Assembly: GCA_904386005.1 (NCBI GenBank)
Contig: CAJFKR010000001.1
Location: 101,130-139,524, forward strand
Origin: Candidatus Flemingiibacterium merdigallinarum
Lineage (GTDB): Bacteria > Bacillota > Clostridia > Oscillospirales > CAG-272
DNA length: 38,395 nt
Direction of reading: 5' to 3'
The stretch's first letter is position 1. The number at the start of each line of letters is the position of its first letter. A program made the translations under genes and the position numbers. The notes below the pieces were generated by a model. It made no database searches. It was not told the origin of the DNA and saw only the letters and a program-made list of their open reading frames with translations. Positions 29,832-37,716 of the stretch are shown here, piece after piece.

Positions 29832-31325
29832 TCAATTTTCGAGATTCAATATTGTCTCGGCGTTGCGGTCGATTATCGCCTCGCAGGTCGATTTCTGCGC
29901 GGCAATCAGCGAGACAAGGTCGGTGTTGCCCGACTGCATCGCGCTGCGGAGCGTGTTGTCTATAGTCAGACCCGAGCGGTTCATGACGAGCGTCAGGTCG
30001 ATGTTGATATTATCGTATATGATGTCGAGCATTTCGGCCGACTCGTCGTCGCGTGAGTATTTTACCTTGAGCGCGACGTCATAGAACGCGGGGCGGACGG
30101 TGGTATATGACTTGTACGCCATGTCCTCGAGCAGCCGTCCCGCGAGGTCGAGGTCGCTGTTGGTGATCGGCACGCACGTGGTCGAGCTGTTGTTCGTGTG
30201 TACGTACGAATAGTACGAATCCTGATTGTCGTCGTATTTCGGCAGCGGCAATATACCGAAGTCGTCCTGCATATCGCGCAGCTGCATCGCGCCGTACATT
30301 ACCTCCGAGAAGAAGAGCGCCTGACCGTTTGAAAACAAATTGAAGGTAGCGCCGCCGAGGTCGCTCGAAAATTCGCTGTAGTGATTGACGCAGATCGTCG
30401 TCTCGCGCTCGTTGAGCAGCGAAACTATCTTTCCAAGCGCGGTGAGATTGTGTTCGGTGTCCCACGACAGGTGCGGGATGTCGTTCTCGTCCTTTGTGAT
30501 CATCGACGAGCCGGTGCCGTAGAACAGCGGCTGCCATGCGAAGGTCGAGCAGTCGAGCCCGAAGCGGTCGCCGCTGTCAACCTCGGCGTTGCCGTTGACG
30601 TCATATGACGCGAGCCGCGCAAGCTCGGTCATTTTGTCGAGCGTCCATTCATAGTCGCGGACTATCTGATACAGGTCGCCGATTCCCAGCTCCTCGGCGA
30701 GGTTCTTGTTGAAAAAGGTCGCGCCGACCGCGTTCAGCACCGAAACATTGATGTCGCCGCAGATTATGTAGTTTTTGCCGCCGATCGATGTGTCGCTTAT
30801 CATGCTGTCGACCCACCACGGGTTGCCAAGGTCGATATGCGGCAGCGACGAGATATCGGTGAGGCAGCCCTCCATCGCGAGCGAAAAGCCGTCGCTGATC
30901 ATCGGCATTATCAGGTCATATGTAGAGTCTCCGGACAGGATAGTCTGCTTCGCGGTGGAAAGCTGATTGCCGGTCGGAACCTCGTATGAGACGAGGTTCA
31001 GGTTGTATTTTTCCTCGATATACAAATTGCGCTCCCAGACCGCGTCGTTCATAGTGTCGCCGTTCTCCTCCTCGGACAGGATTTCGGCAAAGGGATACGA
31101 GTATTCGCCGTGCTGACGGTTCAGTATCACATAATCGCGTCCGCCGCAGTCGACCGCTTCAATGTCGGGCGGCGGAACTTCAGTTTCGCTGACCTCGGAT
31201 GAGCTGTCGGTCGTCTCTGGAGCGGCAGTTGTCTCATTATTGTCTGATGATTTAGTGCTGCCGCAGCTGACCGAAAATAAATATATAGCCGCGAAAATGG
31301 CTGAATACAACGCTTTTCTTGACAT
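29832..31325 (-). CDS. Extracellular solute-binding lipoprotein
   Basis: 497 residues. Signal peptide with lipobox FSVSC near residue 20, then a Ser/Thr/Glu-rich linker (about 25-50), then a two-lobed binding protein: DYVILNRQHGEYSYPFAEIL, DAVWERNLYIEEKYNLNL, the segment STYDLIMPMISDGFSLAMEG, the aromatic-rich NPWWVDSMISDTSIGGK, and DDFGILPLPKYDDNQDSYYSY near the hinge. Family-1-type binding proteins present sugars or peptides to ABC permeases; none is adjacent. AAAGGAG precedes the ATG and a perfect sigma-A promoter drives the gene. Unlike the proteins at 1835 and 23955 it has no propeller-like half. The C-terminal ...LVMNRSGLTIDNTLRSAMQ fits the closing helices. Confidence 0.87.
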   Translation of the reverse strand: MSRKALYSAIFAAIYLFSVSCGSTKSSDNNETTAAPETTDSSSEVSETEVPPPDIEAVDCGGRDYVILNRQHGEYSYPFAEILSEEENGDTMNDAVWERNLYIEEKYNLNLVSYEVPTGNQLSTAKQTILSGDSTYDLIMPMISDGFSLAMEGCLTDISSLPHIDLGNPWWVDSMISDTSIGGKNYIICGDINVSVLNAVGATFFNKNLAEELGIGDLYQIVRDYEWTLDKMTELARLASYDVNGNAEVDSGDRFGLDCSTFAWQPLFYGTGSSMITKDENDIPHLSWDTEHNLTALGKIVSLLNERETTICVNHYSEFSSDLGGATFNLFSNGQALFFSEVMYGAMQLRDMQDDFGILPLPKYDDNQDSYYSYVHTNNSSTTCVPITNSDLDLAGRLLEDMAYKSYTTVRPAFYDVALKVKYSRDDESAEMLDIIYDNINIDLTLVMNRSGLTIDNTLRSAMQSGNTDLVSLIAAQKSTCEAIIDRNAETILNLEN

Positions 31326-31386
31326 TTCTATAATCTCCTTTCAATGCGTAAATGCGGTATAATGTATGACAATTAATGTTGCCAAA

Positions 31387-31415
31387 ATTATACCACACGC
31401 AAATTGATTTGTCAA
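31387..31415 (-). promoter_or_regulatory. Consensus sigma-A promoter, minus strand
   Basis: TTGACA (31415-31410), 17 bases, TATAAT (31392-31387), leading to the solute-binding lipoprotein at 31325 after about 55 bases. Confidence 0.85.
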
Positions 31416-31449
31416 CAGCCTGCGGCAAAAATATTCAGACAATTTTTAT

Positions 31450-31487
31450 AAAAAAGCGATTGCCGGCGCAAATGCGCAGACAATCGC
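31450..31487 (-). terminator. Intrinsic terminator of the carbohydrate operon
   Basis: On the minus strand GCGATTG...CAATCGC forms the outer stem (31487-31481 with 31462-31456), with an inner TGCGCATTTGCGC-like stem, followed by T6. It lies 40 bases after the stop of the glycoside hydrolase gene. Confidence 0.8.
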
Positions 31488-31525
31488 GGTGTGGACAGCC
31501 GAATATACCGGCAATCCCGTGTTGA

Positions 31526-33493
31526 CTATTCGGGAAAAATCAGCTCGGACGACATCGGGGCTATTTTCTGCCCGCGGTAATAGTACGCGTCGGCTTGATT
31601 GAAGTTGGCGACGACCTCGACGCCGTTCGAGAATCGCGTCCGCTGTATCAGCCGCTCGGAATCGAGGACGTCGAAGCGTTCCATCCGCGCGAAGCCGACT
31701 GCCGTCGCCGCCGGCACGGTCGCGCGATATGACGCGAGTATGTACGGCTTCAGCCGCGGCCAGTCGGATACGCGGAAGCTGTACAGCCCCGGCTGACCGT
31801 ACAGTCGGCAGAAGATATCGCGCAGCCGCGTCAGCTCGGGCATACAGCAGCTTGAATCGCCCCAGTACCAGTAGGACTGCACGCAGCCGTGATAACAGAG
31901 CTCCCACAGCGGCGCGCGCAGCTTCGGGTTCAGCATGACCGAATGTATCCGCGGCTCGATTTCGTCATTGTAGTACAGACTGCACATACGCCGTCCGGCG
32001 TCGTACTGCCGGCAGAACGGCGGGCTGAGCATACCCTCGCTGTAATCGAACAGGTCGGCTCCGTCCTCGCAGCCGATTTCGGTGCCGACGACCATATTGT
32101 GTTCACGCAGCATCTGAAGCATCCGGCGCTTGTATTCAATGGCGTCCGAGCGGGTCAGCGGGTGTCGGTCGCTCCAGCACTCGTTCGATGTGACCCAGCT
32201 GACGTCGATGAAGCGGCCGTCGATGTGCGTGCGCTCGCGGTGAGCGGGAGCCTCGCGCGCGGCGCAGTCGAGCGCGCAGGCGTCGCAGATGCGGTTCTGG
32301 TAGTAAAAGCGGCCGTCAGTGCCTTTCAGCTGCCAAGCCCTTTGCAGGCTGCCGTCGCGCGATACCGCGACTCCGTCGGGCCAGAGGTCGTACCGCGGCT
32401 GACAGCGGTCGACGCGGGTCGGCGGGATCAGGTGCGCAATATCGTGCGGTATCACGTCGGTGTAGATGTCGTAATAGGAGGTGAGATATCCGAGCCGCTT
32501 TATCTTGTCGACCTCGTATGCGTCGGTGTGCTCGTCGAACAGGCTCCACAGCAGCCGCTCCATGCCCGACGCGAGCATATCGCGCGCGACGTCGAGCCGC
32601 CGTTCGATCTGCGCGCTCGTCGGGACGGTGTTCTGGGCGCGCTCGGAGTAGAGGAGCTTGTCCATAGCGTCGTCGTTCCAGAGCCAGACGTTCGCCGCGC
32701 CGACTAAACGCCCGAGCAGCGGGTTCTCGTTTATCCGCTCGGAAAACGGCTTTATCAGCCCCTTTTCGGCGGCGATCAGCCGATATGCCGCGCAGAGCTC
32801 GCTTATCCCGCCGTCGCCGCAGACCAGCCGCAGCTCGCGCGCATATCCCCACCTGCCCTTCTGCGCAAGCCAGATCACGCGCGGCGCGAGCAGCTTGTTC
32901 GAGCGTTCGATTGAAAGCTGCGCGTCGCGGTTTGTGATTATCGCGACAAGCAGCCAGCTCCCGCCGCGCAGTATGCCGTAGTAGGCCATCGACAGCCCGC
33001 CGCCGCCCGCGGCGTACAGCCGTTCGGGAAATCCGGCGACGTCGCTGTCGGCAGGCAAAGCGAAGCCCTCGCAGTGAGGTATCAGCAGGATATCGTCGGC
33101 GCGCGGCTCGACCTGATAGGGACAGGCGAGCTCGCCAAGCTCGGCGTCGGGGTCGGACGTGAAGCGCAGAGTCAGCATATTTTCCGGCGCGGGAACGGCG
33201 GTTATTTCGACTGAATTATAGATGTAACGTCGGGATTCGGGTCGAATATCGCTGTCGGGTCGAATATCGCTGTCAGGTCGAATATCGCTGTCGGGTCGAA
33301 TATCGCTGTCGGGCAGAATACCACTGTCAGGCTGCATATCACTGTTGGGCGTAGATTTAGAGTCAGTGCCGCGGCGGTATTCATTGCCGCTCTGCCAAAG
33401 CAATCCCTCGCCGCGCAGTCTGAACAGCTCACTGCCGTTACGATATACGACGATAGTTCCGTCGGGCGTCGGGCGATATATATACTCGTTCAT
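31526..33493 (-). CDS. Putative glycoside hydrolase, GH101/GH129-like
   Basis: 655 residues, no signal peptide. An N-terminal beta-rich domain (about 1-260) precedes a barrel-like domain. The region HIDGRFIDVSWVTSNECWSD followed by HPLTRSDAIEYKRRMLQMLR and NMVVGTEIGCEDGADLF resembles the catalytic segment of GH101/GH129-type alpha-N-acetylgalactosaminidases, where an Asp in the DV motif and a Glu in the GxE motif would serve catalysis; I rate this as family-level only. Residues about 50-86 are a tandem 6-residue repeat (PDSDIR) inserted in the N-terminal domain. CAGGAGG precedes the ATG. It is the third gene of the operon with the beta-helix protein and the dehydratase (25-base gap). Confidence 0.6.
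   Translation of the reverse strand: MNEYIYRPTPDGTIVVYRNGSELFRLRGEGLLWQSGNEYRRGTDSKSTPNSDMQPDSGILPDSDIRPDSDIRPDSDIRPDSDIRPESRRYIYNSVEITAVPAPENMLTLRFTSDPDAELGELACPYQVEPRADDILLIPHCEGFALPADSDVAGFPERLYAAGGGGLSMAYYGILRGGSWLLVAIITNRDAQLSIERSNKLLAPRVIWLAQKGRWGYARELRLVCGDGGISELCAAYRLIAAEKGLIKPFSERINENPLLGRLVGAANVWLWNDDAMDKLLYSERAQNTVPTSAQIERRLDVARDMLASGMERLLWSLFDEHTDAYEVDKIKRLGYLTSYYDIYTDVIPHDIAHLIPPTRVDRCQPRYDLWPDGVAVSRDGSLQRAWQLKGTDGRFYYQNRICDACALDCAAREAPAHRERTHIDGRFIDVSWVTSNECWSDRHPLTRSDAIEYKRRMLQMLREHNMVVGTEIGCEDGADLFDYSEGMLSPPFCRQYDAGRRMCSLYYNDEIEPRIHSVMLNPKLRAPLWELCYHGCVQSYWYWGDSSCCMPELTRLRDIFCRLYGQPGLYSFRVSDWPRLKPYILASYRATVPAATAVGFARMERFDVLDSERLIQRTRFSNGVEVVANFNQADAYYYRGQKIAPMSSELIFPE
33233..33350 (-). 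repeat. 18-bp in-frame tandem repeat in the hydrolase gene
   Basis: About six units of 18 bp coding PDSDIR, PDSGIL and similar, the central four almost identical. They interrupt the N-terminal domain between YRRGTDSKS and RRYIYNSVEI. Such simple repeats mutate by slippage. Confidence 0.8.
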
Positions 33494-33518
33494 GTTCAGC
33501 CTCCTGTTTCAGCCAGCG

Positions 33519-35213
33519 TCAGCGGTATTGCAGGTACGTAAGGTCGCAGCCCTCGTCGGCCTGCGTGACATTGTCGATGAAATTGCGCACGAAGCCGCGC
33601 TCGATCTCGGGGTGGAGCGTCGGCTTGAAGCCGTCAAGCCGCGCTTTCAGCTCGGCGTCGCTCAGCTCGACTTCAAGCAGACCGGCGTCGACGTCGAGGT
33701 GTATAATATCGTCGTCGCGCAGCGCGGCGAGCGGGCCGCCGACCGCGCTCTCGGGCGAGACGTGCAGCACCTGCGTGCCGAAGCAGCCGCCCGACATACG
33801 CGAGTCGGTGACGCGGACGTAGTCGGTTATCCCCCTCCGCTTCAGCTTCGGCGGCAGCGGCAGCGAGTTTCCGCCCTCGGGCATACCCGGCGCGCCGCAG
33901 GGACCATAGCCGCGAAGCACGACGACCGTATTTTCGTCGAGATCGGAGCCCTCGTCGAGCAGATACGCCCGGCAGGCGTCGAGGTCGTCGAACACCTTTG
34001 CCGGTCCGCGGTGGCGCATCAGCCGCTCGCTCGCCGCGCTCCGCTTCAGAACCGCGCCGCGCGGAGCGAGATTGCCGCGCAGAACCGCAATTCCGCCCTG
34101 AGATGCGAGCGGGTCGTCAAGCGGCCTGATTATATCGCGGTCGTACGGCAGGTCGGCGGATTTGAGATTTTCGCCGACCGTACCTCCGGACACGGTCAGG
34201 CAGTCGGTGTGCAGTCTGCTCTCGAGCTCCTTCATCAGCGCGCGGACTCCGCCGGCGTTGTGGAAGTCGAGTCCGACATCGCCGCTGCCGTGCGGCTTGA
34301 CGTTGACGAGCACCGGCGTCGTGCGGTCGATTCGCTCGAAGTCGTCGAGCGAAAGCTCGATTCCGGCGCGTCGGGCGATCGCGATGAGGTGGATTATAAG
34401 ATTGGTCGAGCCGCCCGACGCCATCAGCACGGTGATCGCGTTTTCGAGCGACTCGCGCGTGATTATGTCGCGGCAGGTGATGTTTTTCTCGACGAGCGTC
34501 ATAATCGCGCGACCGGTTTCCTCGGCATACCGCGCCTTTTCGGCTGACAGTCCGAGGCAGGACGCCGAGCCGGGCAGGGCTATGCCCATAGCCTCGGACA
34601 GCGCCTGACAGGTGTTGGCCGTACCCATAATCGGGCAGGCGCCGGCGCTGCCGTACAGGCAGCCCTCGTAGCCGGTCATCTCGTCGAGCGAAATTTCGCC
34701 CGACGTGTAGCGGTCGTAGATGTGGAACGAGTCGGTGCCGCAGACCAGCTTCTTACCCTTGAAGCTGCCGGGCAGCATCGCGCCGCCGGGCAGGAAGATC
34801 GTCGGCTTGTCCGCCGACGCCGCGGCCATAAGCTGCGCGGGTATATTCTTGTCGCAGCCGCCGATCAGTACGACGCCGTCGAACGGGTGGCGCTCGATCA
34901 GCTCCTCGGTGGTCATCGCAAGCAGGTTGCGGTATATGAGACTCGACAGGTCGAAAAAGACCTCGCAGATCGACATCGTGTTGACCTCGAGCGGGAAGCC
35001 GCCCGCCGCCCAGACTCCGCGCTTGACCGCTTCGGCGAGCTGTCGGAAGTGATAATGCCCGGGGTTGGTCTCCGCCCAGGTGTTGATTATGCCGATTATC
35101 GGCTTTTCGATGTCCTTGTCGGTGTAGCCCATTGATTTGAGAAGCGCGTTGCGAATCAGACCGTTGCGGTCGCCGCGCTTTTTCCATTCGGGCGAGTAGT
35201 TGTTTTTGATCAT
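33519..35213 (-). CDS. IlvD/Edd-family dehydratase, probably for a sugar acid
   Basis: 564 residues. Family features: GIINTWAETNPGHYHFRQL, VNTMSICEVFFDLSS, the iron-sulfur cysteine region VVLIGGCDKNIPAQLMAAAS, GSAGACPIMGTANTCQALSE and the C-terminal RVTDSRMSGGCFGTQVLHVSPE. The reaction is dehydration of a 2,3-dihydroxy acid to a 2-keto-3-deoxy acid with an Fe-S cluster. It lies 15 bases after a beta-helix gene and 25 before a glycoside hydrolase gene, opposite a DapA-type lyase and a LacI regulator, with no other branched-chain amino-acid gene. That context favours a sugar-acid (aldonate) dehydratase over biosynthetic IlvD, so I leave the symbol empty. Confidence 0.85.
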   Translation of the reverse strand: MIKNNYSPEWKKRGDRNGLIRNALLKSMGYTDKDIEKPIIGIINTWAETNPGHYHFRQLAEAVKRGVWAAGGFPLEVNTMSICEVFFDLSSLIYRNLLAMTTEELIERHPFDGVVLIGGCDKNIPAQLMAAASADKPTIFLPGGAMLPGSFKGKKLVCGTDSFHIYDRYTSGEISLDEMTGYEGCLYGSAGACPIMGTANTCQALSEAMGIALPGSASCLGLSAEKARYAEETGRAIMTLVEKNITCRDIITRESLENAITVLMASGGSTNLIIHLIAIARRAGIELSLDDFERIDRTTPVLVNVKPHGSGDVGLDFHNAGGVRALMKELESRLHTDCLTVSGGTVGENLKSADLPYDRDIIRPLDDPLASQGGIAVLRGNLAPRGAVLKRSAASERLMRHRGPAKVFDDLDACRAYLLDEGSDLDENTVVVLRGYGPCGAPGMPEGGNSLPLPPKLKRRGITDYVRVTDSRMSGGCFGTQVLHVSPESAVGGPLAALRDDDIIHLDVDAGLLEVELSDAELKARLDGFKPTLHPEIERGFVRNFIDNVTQADEGCDLTYLQYR

Positions 35214-35228
35214 GGCAAATATTCCTTA

Positions 35229-36329
35229 TTACCCCGCGTATGGATTCAGTCTGCCCGAGTTGTCGGCGGTAGAATTCGGGAAGCGGAAGTCGTCCGTTCC
35301 TGCCGTCGCGGTGTCAAGTATGTACAGCCCCTTGCCGCTGCCCTCGTAGAGCTTCGTGTTCGGCGCGCATTTGCGGAATACACAGCCGCTCAGGTGCAGC
35401 GCGCCGCCGGTGTGGCGGATTATCGTGTCGCCGTCCATGCCGAAGCGGGTGTTATTGTAGCTCTGACAGCAGTTCAGGTAATTGTCGCTGCCCGACATCA
35501 GATAGCCGGTCATGCCGGTGTCGGCGTAGCAGACCTCGAGATTGTTTGAGCAGCCGCTGATCTTGAAGCAGACCGAATCGTACAGCATTTCGGGCAGATT
35601 GTCCGAGAACCAGCTGTCAGGCGAGCCGGCGTCGGGCGCGCCGAATTTGCGCTTGTTGTAGAGCGCGCACCACTCGTCCTGCGTGTAGCCGTGAAGTGGT
35701 TTGACAATCCCGCCCCAGACATGGCAGCGGGTCAGCCGGTTCGACGAGCCGGCGATCTCGATGCCGACCGTGTAGTCGACGACTATGCAGTCGGTGTAGT
35801 GGCTGTCCGACAGCCGCGAGCAGATTCCGCAGTTTCCGGCAAGTCCGGACAGCGTGCATTTCGCGTAGACGTTGTTCGCGATAAGCTCGTAGCCGTGACC
35901 GCCGCCGGTATACAGCCCGTATTTTTTGCCGTTGTGCAGCGCGATGTCAGAGAGCGTGAAGTGGTGGTAGTGCCGGACGCACAGGCAGCTCGCCAGCCCC
36001 GCGCCGTCGATGTCGCCGCCGCGGATGAACATATTGAGATTGTCGAAGATCTCGCCGTCGGGCGTCTTTACAATCAGATTCTCATACTGCGCGCCGCCGT
36101 CCCACGTGACGACGAAGTCCATCTCGGCCGCTGCTCTGAGTATCGCGGCGGGGTGCATATACAGCGACGCGAAGTTGTCGACGACAATCGGCGACGCGAG
36201 CAGATACACGCCGCGCGGGATGTACAATATGCCGTTCGCGCAGTCGGCTACAGCGCGCCTGAGTCTCGGCGAGTCGTCGGTCTCGCCGGCGAGCCGTGGG
36301 TATTCGGACAGGCTTTTATCGTAAATCAT
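35229..36329 (-). CDS. Right-handed beta-helix protein, pectate-lyase-like fold
   Basis: 366 residues, no signal peptide. The opening DDSPRLRRAVADCANGILYIPRGVYLLASPI is the usual start of GH28/pectate-lyase-type beta-helices, and the rest shows repeating coils with N/C/G turns (NNVYAKCTLSG, SHYTDCIVVDYTVG, SNRLTRCHVWGG, NNLEVCYADTGM, DNYLNCCQSYNN). Many stacked cysteines are internal. Lack of export signal suggests a cytoplasmic lyase or epimerase-type role on an imported glycan; catalytic residues could not be fixed. ACGAGGAA precedes the ATG. It heads the operon and its leader contains copy D of the structured element. Confidence 0.75.
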   Translation of the reverse strand: MIYDKSLSEYPRLAGETDDSPRLRRAVADCANGILYIPRGVYLLASPIVVDNFASLYMHPAAILRAAAEMDFVVTWDGGAQYENLIVKTPDGEIFDNLNMFIRGGDIDGAGLASCLCVRHYHHFTLSDIALHNGKKYGLYTGGGHGYELIANNVYAKCTLSGLAGNCGICSRLSDSHYTDCIVVDYTVGIEIAGSSNRLTRCHVWGGIVKPLHGYTQDEWCALYNKRKFGAPDAGSPDSWFSDNLPEMLYDSVCFKISGCSNNLEVCYADTGMTGYLMSGSDNYLNCCQSYNNTRFGMDGDTIIRHTGGALHLSGCVFRKCAPNTKLYEGSGKGLYILDTATAGTDDFRFPNSTADNSGRLNPYAG

Positions 36330-36339
36330 ATCGAGTTCC

Positions 36340-36454
36340 TCGTTTCATAATTATAGGCATGACTTGCTACAGCAGGATCTGCCTTTCATGGTTGATGTTT
36401 GCGACGGTTTGGCTGAGCCGCAATACGCGTGAGTCTGAAAATGGCTTTTCAGAC
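36340..36454 (-). ncRNA. Structured element, copy D, in the operon leader
   Basis: Minus-strand copy between the predicted transcript start (about 36460) and the beta-helix gene at 36329. It has hairpin 1 (GTCTGAAAA-GCCA-TTTTCAGAC, 36454-36433), TCACGCG as in copy A (TCACGAG), a reduced outer stem (TTGCG with CGCAA, 36423-36419 and 36403-36399) enclosing one small hairpin (GGCT-C-AGCC), the stretch AAACCGTCGCAAACATC that nearly matches copies A and B, GAAAGG, and a degraded last hairpin ending AAGTCATGCCTATAAT. Its position fully within a predicted 5' leader is the best evidence that the element acts as RNA. Confidence 0.6.
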
Positions 36455-36466
36455 CTGGTTACATAT

Positions 36467-36495
36467 AATTTACCACAAATAATGTGCGTTGTCCA
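36467..36495 (-). promoter_or_regulatory. Probable promoter of the carbohydrate operon
   Basis: On the minus strand TGGACA (36495-36490), 17 bases, TAAATT (36472-36467). The transcript would begin about six bases before hairpin 1 of copy D. Confidence 0.6.
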
Positions 36496-36533
36496 GAGAT
36501 TTCGGCTATGTAACAATATGAAACAAACATAAC

Positions 36534-36564
36534 GCTTGCATTTGAATCCGCAAGCTGATATAAT
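36534..36564 (+). promoter_or_regulatory. Promoter with operator-like inverted repeat
   Basis: TTGCAT (36536-36541), 17 bases, TATAAT (36559-36564), upstream of the DapA-type lyase gene. GCTTGC (36534-36539) and GCAAGC (36550-36555) form an inverted repeat overlapping the -35 box and spacer, a fitting operator for the LacI-type regulator encoded by this transcript. Confidence 0.6.
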
Positions 36565-36618
36565 TAATGACATGAAGCGCGGCACGGGCAGCCGCGGTTG
36601 TAATTCAATTGATTTACA

Positions 36619-36660
36619 GGGGGAAGGGAGCTTTTTGTTTCAAAAAGCTGTGATGAGCAC
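36619..36660 (+). promoter_or_regulatory. Ribosome site, hairpin, then start codon
   Basis: The purine stretch AGGGGGAAGGG (36618-36628) is followed by the perfect hairpin AGCTTTTTG-TTT-CAAAAAGCT (36629-36649) and 11 bases to the ATG at 36661. Without the hairpin the spacing would be 32 bases, too long; folding it restores a spacing of about 11. Confidence 0.5.
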
Positions 36661-37716
36661 ATGAAAATACATGAAATCAAGGGGATTTGTCCCATAGTAG
36701 CCGCGCCGTTCACGCCGTCGGGCGTGCTCGACGAGGACAGCCTGCGGCGGCTGCTATATATACTCGCGAGCGAGCGGAAGGAAAACGCGGGGTGTATGGC
36801 AGCGGGTGAAGTTTGTGCGGCAAGCAAAACCGCCGGAGCGGCAGGTGGCAGTCTGTCTGACTGTACAGCCGCAGAACCTGACCGCACGGCTGCGGATTCG
36901 GACGGCGTATACGGTGAGAAGCTCTGCGGCGCGCTGACCCTGTTCGGCATCGCGGGCGAATACTACAAGTTGAGCGACGCCGAGCAGACCCGATTCGCGC
37001 GCATCGCCGCCGAGGAGGCGCCGCGGCTGAATGTTCCGCTGATAATGTCGGTGACCAAGCACTCGACCTATACCGCCGTCGAGGAGGCGAAGAAGCTCGA
37101 AGCGCTCGGCGCCGACTGCCTGATGCTGCTGCCGCCCTTCTTTCTGAAGCCGTCGGGCGAGCAGATCTACCGGCATATGCTCGCGGTCTGCCGCGCGGTA
37201 AAGCTGCCGGTGATGATTCAGTACGCGCCCGAGCAGACCGGAGTGACTATTCCGCCCGAGATTCTCTGCCGCCTGTCCGAGGAGAGCGAGAACGCGCGCT
37301 ACTACAAAATCGAGTGCAAGCCGTCGGGAGGATACATAAGCTCGCTGCTCAGCCGTCAGCCGTCGGCGAGGGTGTTCGCCGGAAACGCCGGATATCAGAT
37401 GATCGAGGCGTTCGACCGCGGCGCGGTCGGCGTGATGCCGGGCTGCTCGATGTTTGACGTATACAGGCGGCTATACGACGCGCTGACCAATGGTGACCGC
37501 TCTGAAGCGATGCGGATTCACGCGCGGCTGCTCGAGATACTGAACCACATCCGTCAGAACGTCGAGATGATAATATATTTCGAGAAGCGGATACTGAAGC
37601 GGCGGGGCTTTATCGACTCGGATTTCTGCCGCGAGCCGGCGTTTGTCTCGGACAGGTATTTCGACCGGCTGTTCGACGAATACTACGAGCGCGTATCGGA
37701 GCTGTTCATGCTATGA
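36661..37716 (+). CDS. DapA-family lyase/aldolase with an inserted segment
   Basis: 351 residues against the family norm of about 300. The TIM-barrel signatures are ICPIVAAPFTPSGVLDEDSL, TLFGIAGEYYKLSDAEQ, VMIQYAPEQTG with the catalytic Tyr at 188, and ARYYKIECKPSGG with the Schiff-base Lys at 216. Residues about 38-88 are an Ala/Asp-rich, Cys-containing insertion where the second barrel strand loop lies. In this locus it more likely cleaves a 2-keto-3-deoxy sugar acid to pyruvate and an aldehyde than makes dihydrodipicolinate. Its stop overlaps the start of the LacI-type gene (ATGA). Confidence 0.82.
   Translation: MKIHEIKGICPIVAAPFTPSGVLDEDSLRRLLYILASERKENAGCMAAGEVCAASKTAGAAGGSLSDCTAAEPDRTAADSDGVYGEKLCGALTLFGIAGEYYKLSDAEQTRFARIAAEEAPRLNVPLIMSVTKHSTYTAVEEAKKLEALGADCLMLLPPFFLKPSGEQIYRHMLAVCRAVKLPVMIQYAPEQTGVTIPPEILCRLSEESENARYYKIECKPSGGYISSLLSRQPSARVFAGNAGYQMIEAFDRGAVGVMPGCSMFDVYRRLYDALTNGDRSEAMRIHARLLEILNHIRQNVEMIIYFEKRILKRRGFIDSDFCREPAFVSDRYFDRLFDEYYERVSELFML

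Noticed and set aside
33519..35213. Calling the dehydratase ilvD of branched-chain amino-acid synthesis
   Set aside because: No ilvB, ilvC or leu gene is adjacent and the operon is carbohydrate-related; the family assignment is kept but not the symbol.
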